A DNA stretch of 64,000 nt from Macrocystis pyrifera. Lineage: Eukaryota; Sar; Phaeophyceae; Laminariales; Laminariaceae. Below, in pieces: positions 42,236-52,720 of this stretch (its first letter is position 1; every line of letters begins with the position of its first letter). The DNA lies in the NCBI GenBank assembly GCA_031763025.1, contig JASSKH010000002.1, positions 17,644,468 to 17,708,467 of the forward strand. Direction: 5' to 3'. A program made the position numbers and the translations under genes. A model generated the notes under the pieces. It ran no database searches. It saw only the letters and a program-made list of their open reading frames with translations, and had not been told where the DNA came from.

Positions 42236-42900
42236 CCGGTACTCAAGAGTATCGAGCGCAATTTGTACTCCCAGTACTGAGAGTATTGGGAGTACTGAGA
42301 AGGCCCAAATACTGAGAGGACTGAGAGTGTGAGCAGCACGGAACCCAGAGAGTACAGGCAAAGATGTACCCGCAGTATCAAACCCCGAAATACTTGGAGT
42401 ACAGGCAGTACCCGCAGTACAGAATCTCGAGATATTCCGTGAGTACTTGCGTACATATTCCGGAAATACTGTCAGTACTCCTTGTACTCAAGATGCCCCC
42501 AGCGAAAGTAATTTGCTCCACTCCAACTCGTGAGACCATCCGTGAGTGTTTTCTGCCAAACAATCGGCACGAAAAATGTCCATACGGTGCACAGATGGTC
42601 GGAGTAAATTTCACATTCCAAGTATGCTGGGCACCTTGAATGCATTGTGGTATGTATACAGCGAGTATTCGCAGTACGAACACTACCAACGGACGAAATA
42701 CTGCAGGTACTTCCAGCACCCGCAGCACAGAACCCCGAAATATTTGAAGCACACAATAGTGAACCCCGAAATACTTCGAGAAACACTGCGACCGCACCAT
42801 GTACTTGCAGCCTTTTTTTCGAGAATACTTTGCTTTACTCCCACGCATTTGCAGCATCCGGAATATGTCAAGGTTTGATAGCACCCCACGCCTAAGCGCA
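42235..42900. repeat. GAGTACT / CCGAAATACTT minisatellite
   Basis: Repeats such as CAGTACTGAGAGTATTGGGA, CTTGGAGTACAGGCAGTACC and CCCCGAAATACTTSGAG surround a unique piece (42,490-42,640). The minus frame 42,378-43,151 (257 codons) is open because the repeat lacks stops in that frame. It is Tyr/Cys/Gly-rich and I reject it as a gene. Confidence 0.8.
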
Positions 42901-43069
42901 CCCAAACTCCGTGTCCTTGCGCCAAAAAACACATCTTGTTTCAACAGGTTAGAAATATGTACGTGCGTCGCACGAAAAAAAAAAAAAAAAATTGCAAAAA
43001 ACAAAAGGGCAAAAAACGTGGGAATCGAACCTCGAGATGAGAAAAAAATCGTCGATTTGCAATAAGATA

Positions 43070-44160
43070 CGATATACAAGGTTCCCCTTTGGGATGCAGT
43101 TGACTTGAAATCACGGGGGTGTCGCAAGTTGAAAAGGGGGCGCATTATCATAATCCGGCGTTCCTTTTCATTGTACTGCGGTTGTACAGTATACCTGGTG
43201 GTACTTATTGAGGGTCGACATGTACTTGATTTTTAAATTGTAGGTGGAAATGTGAACATTAGATATTTCGTGGTGAACTGCACGCATTACGAACACAAAA
43301 TAAAGCACCGTGGCTGTCACAAAGACCAATGTGTGGAGCGTTGGTACTGCTGTGCTGCTGTTGTACCGCTGCTGCTAGTTTTGTGTATACTGTGGTGGCG
43401 CGGTTACTTTTAAAGTCCCGGGAAAGGGTGCATTCGTATCGTCGTCCTGCCCCCCAGCATGAAATTAAGACCTGAGAACACGTGTGTTCACACGGCACAC
43501 ACACGCACACACCGCCCCTGGCTGCCACAAAAGGAAGAAGTTGATGTGTTACTGTTGTTCCGTGGCTGCCACCTAGCAGAGAACTTCAAGGACAGTGTGG
43601 TCAGACATGATACAGCAGCAGCCAGCAGCAGAGTCAACCCTTGAAATTGTTGGGTTTCCACTGTCCTCCATGGCTGTATGTGGGCGGAACGTCTGCCTGC
43701 AATCATCTGCCAGTTTCTTCGACTTTGAACGCCCAGCGCATGCACCACGGGGCCCGGCCGGGAACCACACTTGCGGCGTGGTGTACACGCGAGCCCCCCG
43801 CGTGCCCGACCAAGTTGCGCACGTGCCCTGTGCAACATGGCCATGCCTAGGCTACGTGCCCGGTGTTAGTTGTGTTACGTCCCTGGTACGATGTGTACAG
43901 CAGAATTCGGAGGGTTTGAGAAACTTATGGGGTTTTCAAGGACCTGCTTGGCTCTAGCAGGTCGGAAAAGCTCCCAGTGGATACTTGCCAGATTTCGCGA
44001 CTTTGAACGCCCAAAGCACGGGCCACGGGGCCCGGCCGGGGCGCGCACTTGCGCCGTGGTGTACACGCGGCCCCCCTGCTTGCCCCGCAGCCGAGAGCGC
44101 GAGAGAAGATCCTCGGCCGCAGGAAGAAAGTAAAAGTGTTCCGGAAAAAAGTCGACTTGA
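43070..44160 (+). repeat. Composite repeat G, full unit (about 1.1 kb)
   Basis: Order: CAAGGTTCCCCTTTGGGATG head, TTTTTAAATTGTAGGTGGAA, TACGAACACAAAA, CACAAAGACCAATGTGTG, CTGCTGTGCTGCTGTTGTAC, GGAAAGGGTGCATTC, CACACACACGCACACAC, then two rounds of CGACTTTGAACGCCCA with GGGGCCCGGCCGGG and GTGGTGTACACGCG, and an end at GGAAAAAAGTCGACTTGATA. Overlapping frames on both strands are present but not conserved between copies. Confidence 0.85.
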
Positions 44161-44450
44161 TACATATCAGTGCAAGGCTCCTCTTCGGGATGCACCTCAC
44201 TTGAATTCCCGGGGGTGTCGCAAATTGAAAGGGGGGGGGGCATCATCATGATCAGGTGTCTCTAATTACTTACAGTAGAGCACTGCTGCTCTACAAGATA
44301 CCTTGTGGTGCTGCTGCATGACATAATGTCATTGAAGTTCGACGGCGTGTGCTTGATTTCAAAATTGTAGGTAGGAATGTGAACATGAGCTATCTCCTGG
44401 TGGAAATTGCGCACACATTTGGTCCATGAGGACAATTTGTCCATTCACTT
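44160..44450 (+). repeat. Composite repeat G, second unit, head only
   Basis: The head block begins again directly after the first unit: CAAGGCTCCTCTTCGGGATG, TGAATTCCCGGGGGTGTCGC, AAAATTGTAGGTAGGAATGT. It breaks off at about 44,450, which suggests tandem arrangement. Confidence 0.8.
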
Positions 44451-44925
44451 TTCAGTGCATATCGTTTGAACAAAAAGTAACTGTGACGTGAAACAACAAT
44501 GGTCGTGACCGCCGTCGCGAGCTACGTCGATAGCCGCGGAGTTTTTTTTTCTTGGAAAAATGCAACATTTTCGACCAAAATTACCCCGAAATGGACCGAA
44601 ATACCCCGAAATGTGCCCTAAGGGCACCCGTACACTCTTTTTTTTTTCCTCTTCTTCTTTCTGTTCTCTCTTCGTGTATTTTCTTTCCTTTTCTTTTTTT
44701 CGAGTACCATAGATATGTTCCAGGTGTTATTGGTTTGCAAGTTACACAGAATGGTCTACCACAGTTTGCTCTGCGCGTGAGGTCCCTTTTATAGCCCGTA
44801 CCAGCAATATCGGTGTACATTGACCGTTGTGCGCAGAGATGAACTTCGTTTTTTTCAACCAACCACAACGAAGAAAATTGACAGCAGCGGTCATCATTTT
44901 TTTCAATGAAGACCAACGAAGCTCA
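44450..44925. other. No gene seen
   Basis: T- and C-rich tract at 44,638-44,702 (TTCCTCTTCTTCTTTC). No recognised frame. Confidence 0.4.
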
Positions 44926-45488
44926 GAAGCATCTCAGGAGAGCAAGAAATAGAAGATAGGGAAAAAACCGTCGTATGGAATACAAAAAGGTAGGATGTGC
45001 ATCAGCAACAGAGAGCGCAGCAGCGAGAGAAGGAAATGGAAAGTGGCGATCCATCTGCTCCGACAGCCTCGCCACCTCGGCCCACCTCCGCCCCCCTCCT
45101 CGGCTGCCAGCGCCGCTAGTGCTCGTTTCTGCCTCCGCGTGCAGCCGGTGTTGACGCTCCCCGGAAAGTTTGCTGCCGTGACAAGTCGCAGCCGCTCCTC
45201 GGTTTCCAGTGACAATTTTCACTCCTCGGCTCGACTCTCGGCCAATTGGCGAGCTTCGGTCTCAGCAACACATTTGGCCACAGCCTCGTCGCGTGCACGG
45301 GCAGCACCGTCATGGCGTCGCCCCAAAGCACGATAGTCGCGGCGCTCCGCTATGTGCTCGGCGCGCTTGTCTCTCCCCGCTTCTCCAATTGTTTTCCCCC
45401 CGTACGGGCGAAGAACTCCTCGTTTTTTTTTTTCAAAGCCTCCTGTAGTTCCTTCTTGTTTTTTTTTGTGATGTGTCGTGTTTCCCAT
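44923..45488 (-). CDS. Possible coiled-coil protein fragment
   Basis: The minus frame 45,219-45,488 reads RAEHIAERRDYRALGRRHDG then ARARDEAVAKCVAETEAR, ending RAEE and a stop. The same frame resumes with KLSLETEERLRLVTAANF (44,934-45,215). The heptad-like Ala/Glu/Arg pattern suggests a coiled coil interrupted by one TGA. The downstream part turns hydrophobic. A second minus frame (45,116-45,331) overlaps. No family is recognised; it may be a decayed gene. Confidence 0.35.
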
Positions 45489-45489
45489 T

Positions 45490-46320
45490 GTATGATGTAT
45501 ATAAAAAACTACTCTGTTTTGACGGGGTGGTACTCTTTACTCAAGTGTACGATTGGGATTATTTTTGTTCATCCATGTGCGGCATCACCACGAACTAGGT
45601 TTCTGAAGCCTGGATTCTTCATATCAGTCGTACGCTCTACAGAGGGGAACATTCTACCGAAATACGCTTAAAATCACACCTATCGCTGTTCTTGAGAATA
45701 GCATCAAACGGATAAACATTCCGGTTGCTAAATTTGTTTAGAACACACCTGGTATGCTTTTATACGTCTGGGCACACTGTGGACAGCCAATTCGTGATGT
45801 ATCAGGAGTTGAAAGCGATGCAATGCTGACCTTCTGGTATACCATATTCAAGTTATTTTGGAGCGCCATGACAGTTCAGAGTTGGTGACAATTGTCCAGT
45901 ATGTTGGTTGTCACGTTGGGGACAAAAATCACAATATTCACCATGCCACCGATTTCTGGTCGACACGGACCTCACGCGCAGAGCTAACAGCTCGTTAGTA
46001 CCGTTTCCCTTACGGACTGATATGATACTGCCGTGCAGACAATTCCGTACTCGTTTGTTTTCTGCCATCGAGATGCATTTTGTTACAGCCTTTTTTTTTA
46101 CCACATGCGGGATTTCAGGGAAGTGAGCTAATTGAGAACATCTTGATTATCATCATCAAGCAGCATGCAAGCCGTACTGCTGTGCAGCGCAATGGCAACC
46201 AACAGATAAATGTACGTACGCCCATTCAACATACGATACGACACATATATATATTGTTACATGTGGCTGATATATCAGTCATGGTGTACAGCAGGGGCAA
46301 GCCTCACTCAAGCAACACGT
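45490..46320. other. No gene seen
   Basis: Mixed sequence. The short frames at 45,853-46,331 are unrecognised. Confidence 0.4.
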
Positions 46321-46440
46321 ACTATTTTTAGTATGTAGTGTATCGTATATATATGCTATTTTTAGTATGTAGTGTATCGTATATATATGCTATTTTTAGT
46401 ATGTAGTGTATCGTATATATATGCTATTTTTAGTGTGTAG
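46321..46440. repeat. 34-bp tandem repeat, 3.5 units
   Basis: Units start with CTATTTTTAGTATGTAGTG at 46,322, 46,356, 46,390 and 46,424, exactly 34 bp apart and nearly identical. Each ends in TCGTATATATATG. High identity implies recent expansion. Confidence 0.95.
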
Positions 46441-46860
46441 GTTCCTCTGGGTCCACATAACGTAGTGGCAAAACAATTTTACGAACACCTCACGAAATAT
46501 TGAATAATTCAGAAAAACACAAATCCGCGTCTCAGGGATTGATGAAAGGAATCGTTCGCCGCACTTTTTTTTTTCAAATTCATATGGCGAGTTACAGTAG
46601 TTGTCCCGAATAAAACGACTAAAGTCGACCTTCCAGATCCAGTTTTTTTGGAATATTTGGATCAAATTTGACTTTTTCGACAAACACACCGCGTCGAGAA
46701 AATGTTCAGAGCTGTCCATATCCGTTGAGACTTTGCATATCATGAACGTGCACCGTTCAAACAACGAAACAAGTGTTTTAGGTTTATCTAGGATAAAAAG
46801 GCCCAGAGAATAAAATAGAAAAAAACTCTCCGTGGAGACCTGCGCCTAGAGACAGGGCGT
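46440..46860. other. No gene supported
   Basis: The minus frame 46,396-46,764 (122 codons) reads Phe/Ser/Cys-rich sequence ending in the tandem repeat. No recognised domain. Confidence 0.3.
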
Positions 46861-47575
46861 TTGCCGGTGTCTTTAGAATTCGGAATAACTACCTCCACCC
46901 CCAGAAAAATGTACCTTGGTGCTGGGGAAATTGTGGACAAATTGTCCTGCACGGACCGTACGAACACAAAAAATGTACCGTGGTTGTCACAAAGGCCAAT
47001 GTGTGAAGTGCTGGTACTGCTGCACTGCTGTTGTACCTGCTGCTCGTGTTGTGTGTGTCGTGGCTGCGTGGTTTACTTTTGAAATCCCGAGGAAGGGTGC
47101 ATTCGAAATTCGTCGTCCTGCCCCCTTGCAGCATCCAATTAATTCCACGTGAGAATACGCATGTGTTCACACGGCACACACGCACACATATGCACCGTCC
47201 GCGGCTGCTACAAAAAGAAGCGCTTTATGTACGGCTGCTGTTTTTCCGTGGTTGCCACATAGTAGAGAGCTTCAGGGACGGTGCGATCATATATGATACA
47301 TACAGCAGCGGCTGCAGCAGCCAGCAGCAGAGCAAAACGTGACATTGTGGAATTTCCAGTGTCCTACTTGGCTGTGGGTATTATTTGCCACATTTCGAAA
47401 TTTTAAACACCCAGAGCATGCGCCACCGAGCCCAGCCGGGACCCACACTTGCGCCGCGGTGGACACGCGAGCCCCCTGCGTGCCCCGCAGTCGAAATCGG
47501 GAGAAAATACCCGCGGCCGGGGTAGAAAAGTAAAAGTATTCCAGAAAAAAAATCGATTTGGTACATACTAGGTAG
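46860..47575 (+). repeat. Composite repeat G, 5'-truncated copy
   Basis: Matches 43,290-44,160 from the CGAACACAAAA block through GGAAGGGTGCATTCG, TTCACACGGCACACACGCAC, GTTGCCACATAGTAGAGAGC and CAGCCGGGACCCACACTTGC to TTCCAGAAAAAAAATCGATT. One of the two GGCCCGGCCGGG rounds is missing. Confidence 0.85.
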
Positions 47576-47804
47576 CAGTATTACTCGTACAGCCTATTTG
47601 CAAATCGTGTTTGCTACGCCTTTTAAAACACATTACAGCATCTCTTAGAGAAGCTTTCACTGGTGCGAGTACGACTGTATGTATAGCAGTACTGTTGTAC
47701 GACAGCAAAACGTACGCGTCAATAGAGCGTGTACTGCCGCCCTTTCAGCTGGCTCCAGGATCTATCGGTAGGAGCAACACAGCAGTAGGACATACAGTAT
47801 GTAC

Positions 47805-48935
47805 TACAAGGCGCTTCGCTCCGCGGGCGGCCCGCTACGCTCGCTCAGGAAGGAAAAATACATCAAATTATGCGAAGCGGACAGAGGTCCATGATTGATT
47901 TTTTTTTTTTCATGACTGCTGTAGTTGCAAACTGGCGACTTGACAATGCCAAGAGTCCCACCGCCATGCCTCAGGAGAAAACAGCTCGGACGCCACATAC
48001 ACTTCGCGTCGCGGGCGGTTTTCCGCTACGCTCGCTCACATGTCGTACGTACGTACATAACCCAGGTAGGGTACTTTTTTTTCTTCTTTAGATATGATGT
48101 GTGTGTACTCGTATGTACGAAAGATAAAGCACAGCACGGCACAGCAGCACAGCAAAAACAATGAAAATGAAACCGAAAAAATTCTGAAAGAAAAAAAATC
48201 CCCGTCCCCTTTCGTGTAATAATTTACTGCCCGATTGGAACATCTTACACCGGTCTAGAAGAAAAAAAAAAAAAAAAAAAAAAAATCAAACAGCAGAGCT
48301 TCTCTCTCAGTCTCGTACGCCGCCCGCCCCTCTCGCAACGATCTCGCCACCGATTCGGTCCGGGCAAAGCTTCCTTCACTGCCTGGCACAGTGAGCCCCG
48401 TCGCCCGCCTCGCGTGAGAAGCCCGGTGCTCACTGTAGCCGTGGTTCGCCAGCTCGATTATGTTGGTGCTCAGCCTGCGTGCCTCTCTCTTTGAGCTTCA
48501 AGTCCGGTCGCAAAAATAAGCACCGCTTGAATCTTATCTTGCAAGCCCGAACGACCCATATAGACTCGTAGATACTCCATCAGAAACCAAAATGGAGGCC
48601 AGACAGAGCCCATTCATGCTTCCCTCGTGTCTCGAGGTACACGCGACGCCTAGCCACGAGACCGGCGACCACGCTCCTTGCAGTCCCCTCTCTACCGGTC
48701 ACTATCCGCCGACACCCGCGACGGCGCCGGGTTCGCCCGCGATGCCGTGCTCCGAGTACACGCACGCACACGAAACGAAGGAAGAAAAAAGGAAAGGACT
48801 GAAAGTGCCTAGAGAAATGGCCCGCAGGAGAGGTCCGGCAAGTAATAAAAGGAGGCGATTCCCAAGCGGGAGCTCTGAGAGGCCAGGGATGTACCAACCG
48901 AGCACGCTCAGAGATCGAGATATCTATAAGTAGTT
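47805..48935 (+). repeat. Bidirectional two-ORF repeat, copy F
   Basis: Full-length copy in A's orientation, from ACTACAAGGCGCTTCGCTCC to GAGATATCTATAAGTAGT. The GC hairpin is reduced (GCGGG/CCCGC, 47,823-47,835). The ORF1 core is frameshifted on the minus strand (48,245-48,433). A poly-A of about 25 sits at 48,259-48,285. Confidence 0.92.
48592..48933 (+). CDS. ORF2 of bidirectional repeat, copy F
   Basis: 113 codons and complete within the element. It starts MEARQSPFMLPSCLEVHATP, then ATAPGSPAMPCSEYTHAHET, KEEKRKGLKVPREM, and NKRRRFPSGSSERPGMYQPS, ending TLRDRDIYK and a stop at the element's end. The stop falling at the end of the repeat, and the shared C-terminus with copy C, suggest this is the native length. 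Pro-rich N-half, basic C-half. Unknown function. Confidence 0.45.
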   Translation: MEARQSPFMLPSCLEVHATPSHETGDHAPCSPLSTGHYPPTPATAPGSPAMPCSEYTHAHETKEEKRKGLKVPREMARRRGPASNKRRRFPSGSSERPGMYQPSTLRDRDIYK

Positions 48936-48939
48936 CGAT

Positions 48940-49550
48940 GTTTCGTACGAATACCGTTGTACATGATGGTTCGAACGATTTTTGTACTCGTACACACGTG
49001 GTATACCGATAAGGGGAAGACCGGTACGAAACGAAAAAAGTCGGCAGACACTGCGGCAGACACTGCTGCTGCTGCTGCTGGGCGGCAGGGTTGTAGTGCT
49101 GTAGTCAGTAGTCAGCTGGAGGCAAGCACACTTTGTGCACTGCTGCTATTGTTGATTGGGCTGTGCTCCGTGCATAACGCACAAAAAATTATACCGGTAC
49201 GTCAGCCTGGGTACGTACGTGTGATAAAATAGAGCGCATCATCGGAGAAAACCGCGAAATCGTCTCATCCAATCCCATCCAAAAAAAAACCTTTGATACG
49301 GTACCCGGATGTGTGGATCGATGCACCTCATGCACAGGTATTCACTCTCGAATGCTCCAAGCGGAGGAGGGGGCGGTGTTCCACCGCCGCCTCATTCGAA
49401 GTTTTGAAATAGCACCATCTTGGTTGAACTGCACAGACGCGTATACGGGTATGCTATGTACACGAGACCTACCAGGTACTACCTGTAGTCAGTTAATATA
49501 GAAGTAAAACGTCGACGGCAAATAACGGGCTGCTTCGGTGGTAATATCCA
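48940..49550. other. No gene seen
   Basis: Contains GACACTGCGGCAGACACTGC and a CTG run (49,058-49,080). The short plus frames at 48,957-49,501 are unrecognised. Confidence 0.4.
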
Positions 49551-49551
49551 G

Positions 49552-50790
49552 GGTTCTTTACGGTGCGGTTTTTCCTATCGGTTCGGTGCGTTTACCTGCA
49601 CCGCACCGCACCGCAGGGCTTTTGCCCACCTGAAAACCGCACCGCACCGCACCGCACCGCACCGTACGTTTTACGATATCGGAAAACCGCACCGAACCGC
49701 ACCGTAAGGATATATCAGAGCACCCAACCACACCATACCACTTCCAATATCTGAAACCGCACCGAACCGCACCGTACGGATGCCAGCGAAGCCGCACCGC
49801 ACCGTGTGCATCAAGACAACGTGCTAAAAATCGTTCAATCGATCAACCCGTGCGGTTATCTCGCAACCGTAGAATACCCGTGGTTCCATCAACCACGGAA
49901 CGGTGCTATAGGGTCACCGTTTCGTGCAGTTCATGACGGCTTCTCCACGATTTATGCTATGGGGTCACAATTTCGTGCGGTTCATCATTCAAGGTCAGAA
50001 ACCGTACGAAACCGCGGTTTAATATGGTTCATTCGTACGGTGCACCGTAGATATTCAGTAGAGAAACAGCAATTTCGTCAGCGCCCCGACAACAATCTTG
50101 AGAACGGTACGAAACCGTGGTTTTGTACGGGTTATTCATACACCATAGAGAAAAGCGGTGTTGCACGGTTTTCCTTGCGGGGATTGAAACCCCACCGTAG
50201 AAAGTACCGCTCGAAGGGGAACCGCGCCGAATCGCACCGTAGGGTGTATCGCTGCACCGAACCGCACCGTAGGATTTAGGATATTCGAAAACCGCACCGA
50301 ACCGCACAATAAGATTCCTGAATAATGAAAAACCCACCGAACCGCACCGTAGGAAACATGAAAGCACCGAACCGCGTGTATACTACATGAAAGCACCGAA
50401 CCGCACCGTAAGACAGTTTTTGTTCAAACCGCAACGGAACGCACCGAACCGCACCGTAGGATTTCTTATTTTTAAAAACCGCACCAAACCGCAACTTCGG
50501 ATATACCACAGCACCTAACCGCACCGTAGGATTTACAATATCTAAAAATCGCACCGAGCCGTTTTGTTCAAACCGCAACGGAACGCACCGAACCGCACCG
50601 TAGGATTTCTTATTTTTAAAAACCGCACCAAACCGCAACTTCGGATACACCACAGCACCTAACCGCACCGTAGGATTTACAATATCTGAAAATCGCACCG
50701 AACCGCATCGTAAGATTTCCGATTTCTTAAAACTGCACCGAACGGGACCGTAGGATTTTCGATTTAAAAAAAACGCACCGTGCACGGACG
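49552..50790. repeat. ACCGCACCG satellite (1.2 kb)
   Basis: Core CCGCACCGAACCGCACCGTA recurs throughout. 49,552-49,805 is dense, 49,806-50,150 is diluted, and 50,160-50,790 has 30-70 bp units of the form AACCGCACCGTAGGATTT plus an A/T spacer. An exact 144-bp period is seen at 50,417-50,704. Confidence 0.93.
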
Positions 50791-50893
50791 GATTACCGTA
50801 AATATCCCTGATGATATCGATTATATCTGGCACTGAATATCTGGTGTTGGACATCCGACCGAAGTCCACAATATTCTTCACTCTTTGTGCCAA
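50276..50893 (-). CDS. Open frame across the satellite, probably not a gene
   Basis: 205 codons without a stop. It repeats NPTVRLGAVVYPKLRFGAVF, KNKKSYGAVRCVPLRFEQ and related blocks, with two near-identical 48-residue units from the 144-bp duplication. Overlapping minus frames (50,029-50,396) read the same motif, SYGAVRC, in other registers. The satellite itself lacks stops in this frame, so coding is unproven. The start codon is internal to unique sequence at the right edge. Confidence 0.2.
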   Translation of the reverse strand: MAQRVKNIVDFGRMSNTRYSVPDIIDIIRDIYGNPSVHGAFFLNRKSYGPVRCSFKKSEILRCGSVRFSDIVNPTVRLGAVVYPKLRFGAVFKNKKSYGAVRCVPLRFEQNGSVRFLDIVNPTVRLGAVVYPKLRFGAVFKNKKSYGAVRCVPLRFEQKLSYGAVRCFHVVYTRFGAFMFPTVRFGGFFIIQESYCAVRCGFRIS

Positions 50894-50916
50894 TTACCTA
50901 GTGGAATCGCCGCCAC

Positions 50917-51240
50917 TCAGGGGGTACAATCGCCTCTATAGCCTCCGGGTGCCCGTAAACAATACCGGGTAATTGGTAAACGGATACTCGCTAATTTGCC
51001 GCGGGTACACCGCTATAACCGGGTACAATCGCCTTAGTACACCGCTAACAGCCGGGTACAATCGCCTCTATAACCTACGGGTGCCCGTAAAGAATACCCG
51101 GGTAATTGGTATACGGATACTCGCTAATTCGCCGCGGGTACCCGCAACAGCCCGCAATACTCGGCGGGTACCCCTTACCCGGGTTGGGCGATGGGTCCGA
51201 TTTTTAGCGAGTACCCGTTAGTGACGAGTACTGATCGACA
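50917..51240. repeat. GGGTACAATCGCCTCTATA tandem, GGGTACCCG type
   Basis: GGGTACAATCGCCTCTATA, GGTGCCCGTAAA and GGTAATTGGTA followed by CGGATACTCGCTAATT occur twice, about 132 bp apart (50,922 and 51,054). A shorter partial unit sits at 51,020. Related to 19,910-20,520. Confidence 0.88.
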
Positions 51241-51690
51241 ATGCTTGAGCAAGACACTCGAAGAGCTCTCGTATCAATGGTACCGCTTCCGTGGAACCTA
51301 CTGTAAATGTGCAACCTATTTGACAACTATCGCGCGGGCCTGCTGCTTTTACCACATACGAGTGTGTGAACGCATAATATGCGTTGCCATAAATACATAA
51401 ATACAGAGTAGACGAAGTCACGAGAGCATGTGCGATTTTCACCAAACGCGTGCTACGTCAGGACTAACACAGCACGGCTGTTAACCCGAGCATCAACCCT
51501 CGGTTGGACCTCTGCTGACCTACTGCAGCATATACAGGAATATGACGTACCCAAAAGTAGATTTCGATTTCATTTGTCCTCCTTGTCCAGGATATTGTAT
51601 CTGTGCATGGAATCATATGGGTCGAAAATCATTTGGAAATCATGCCTACTAAAAACCTTCATGATAGCGATATTATCCTTTCGTTTACTA
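51240..51690. other. No gene seen
   Basis: Unique-looking sequence with short unrecognised frames. Confidence 0.4.
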
Positions 51691-52035
51691 CCCGGGTACC
51701 CGGGTTTAGCCGGGGGGTACTAACCATCACTGGGTCCGGGTCCGGCCCCAAACTCGCCGGGGTTTTTGGGCCGGGTACCCGTGCACCCGGTTGGTAACGT
51801 TTCCCCGTGGTCAGCATGCTTGACAATACCTCCACACACCCTTCAAACATGCAAACGATCCAACACAATACCAGTTGATGGGTTTTAGTGTCTGGTACAT
51901 GTGAAACCATCAGCAAACCGGGGGGTTTCAGGCCTGGTAACCGATTAGCGACGTGTCCCCGTGGTCAGCATGTTTGACAATGCCTCCAAAAACTCTTCAC
52001 AACACTCAAACGACCCACATTGCAACACTAGCTTC
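51690..52035. repeat. GGGTACCCG block and 154-bp direct repeat
   Basis: 51,690-51,798 is GGGTACCCGGGT-rich. Then TTCCCCGTGGTCAGCATGCT (51,801) recurs as GTCCCCGTGGTCAGCATGTT (51,955), each followed by TTGACAATRCCTCCA and a similar 60-bp tail. Confidence 0.8.
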
Positions 52036-52490
52036 GTGGTTACAGTACAATACCTGATACTGCTGATACATATGTATAAGCATAAAAGGATCAATGTCGA
52101 GACACGACGGCCCTCCTGGAGAGAGCCTCAGCGGGCGGCGGGAATATCCAGCTTTGTACGGGAGTTTGGGCCCTCGGGCACAAGTCCCTTCCGCTCGGCG
52201 GCTCGCCCTCGCTTTCGCGTTCTTGCCGGGATACGATACCCGGCCTCCGCCGCGCCTACTCCCCCGCGTGCGGTCGAACGCGGCCCCGACGAATTTCGCT
52301 CTGTGGTAGATCCTGGGAGACGGCTCGATACTATGCTGTCAGCTGCTGAAGATTGGCAGTGCTATTTGGCGAACCTATCTTGAAAGCTTGGCTTTGTCGT
52401 AGATTGCGGTCAAAACACAGCAGTACCGAGCGCACTCGGCAAAGATTATTCAGTTTGTTGATTCGTATTCGAAATTTGTTCGCTTGTTGA
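52035..52490. other. GC-rich open stretch, unassigned
   Basis: The plus frames 51,961-52,383 (140 codons) and 52,094-52,309 overlap in a GC-rich island (52,100-52,330). Products are Arg/Pro/Ser-rich. I recognise no domain; a host exon is possible. Confidence 0.25.
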
Positions 52491-52720
52491 CTCAGAGTAT
52501 CTCGTACTCGTACTCGTATCATACTGACTGTATTTCAGGTTCGATACTGCTCATGGTGTGAGTACTGTCGCTGTTTGATACCGCCCATACTGCGAGCACT
52601 CCCAATGTTTAGGATCTCGTACTGCTGATATTGGCCGATCTCCGAGTATATCGGGGCTCGATACTGCCGGTATACTGCCGGCATTGGCAGTAATTAAGAA
52701 CTATTCTGGAGTCCGCGTGT
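52490..52720. repeat. GATACTG/GAGTACTG minisatellite
   Basis: CTCGTACTCGTATCATACTG, TTCGATACTGCTCATGGTG, TTTGATACCGCCCATACTGC and GCTCGATACTGCCGGTATAC. Same motif family as 22,540 and 42,235. Confidence 0.75.

Noticed and set aside
43019-43040. GGTTCGATTCCCACG on the minus strand, like a tRNA T-arm
   Set aside because: No acceptor, D-arm or anticodon arm can be placed beside it. The same applies to GTAGGTTCGAACTCC at 1,531.
42378-43151. 257-codon minus-strand frame, the longest in the window
   Set aside because: Most of it reads the GAGTACT/CCGAAATACTT minisatellite, and a poly-A run makes its Phe tract. No domain is seen.
46321-46440. Regular repeat that might suggest a CRISPR array
   Set aside because: The 34-bp units are directly adjacent with no unique spacers, and the sequence is eukaryotic. 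No CRISPR arrays are present.
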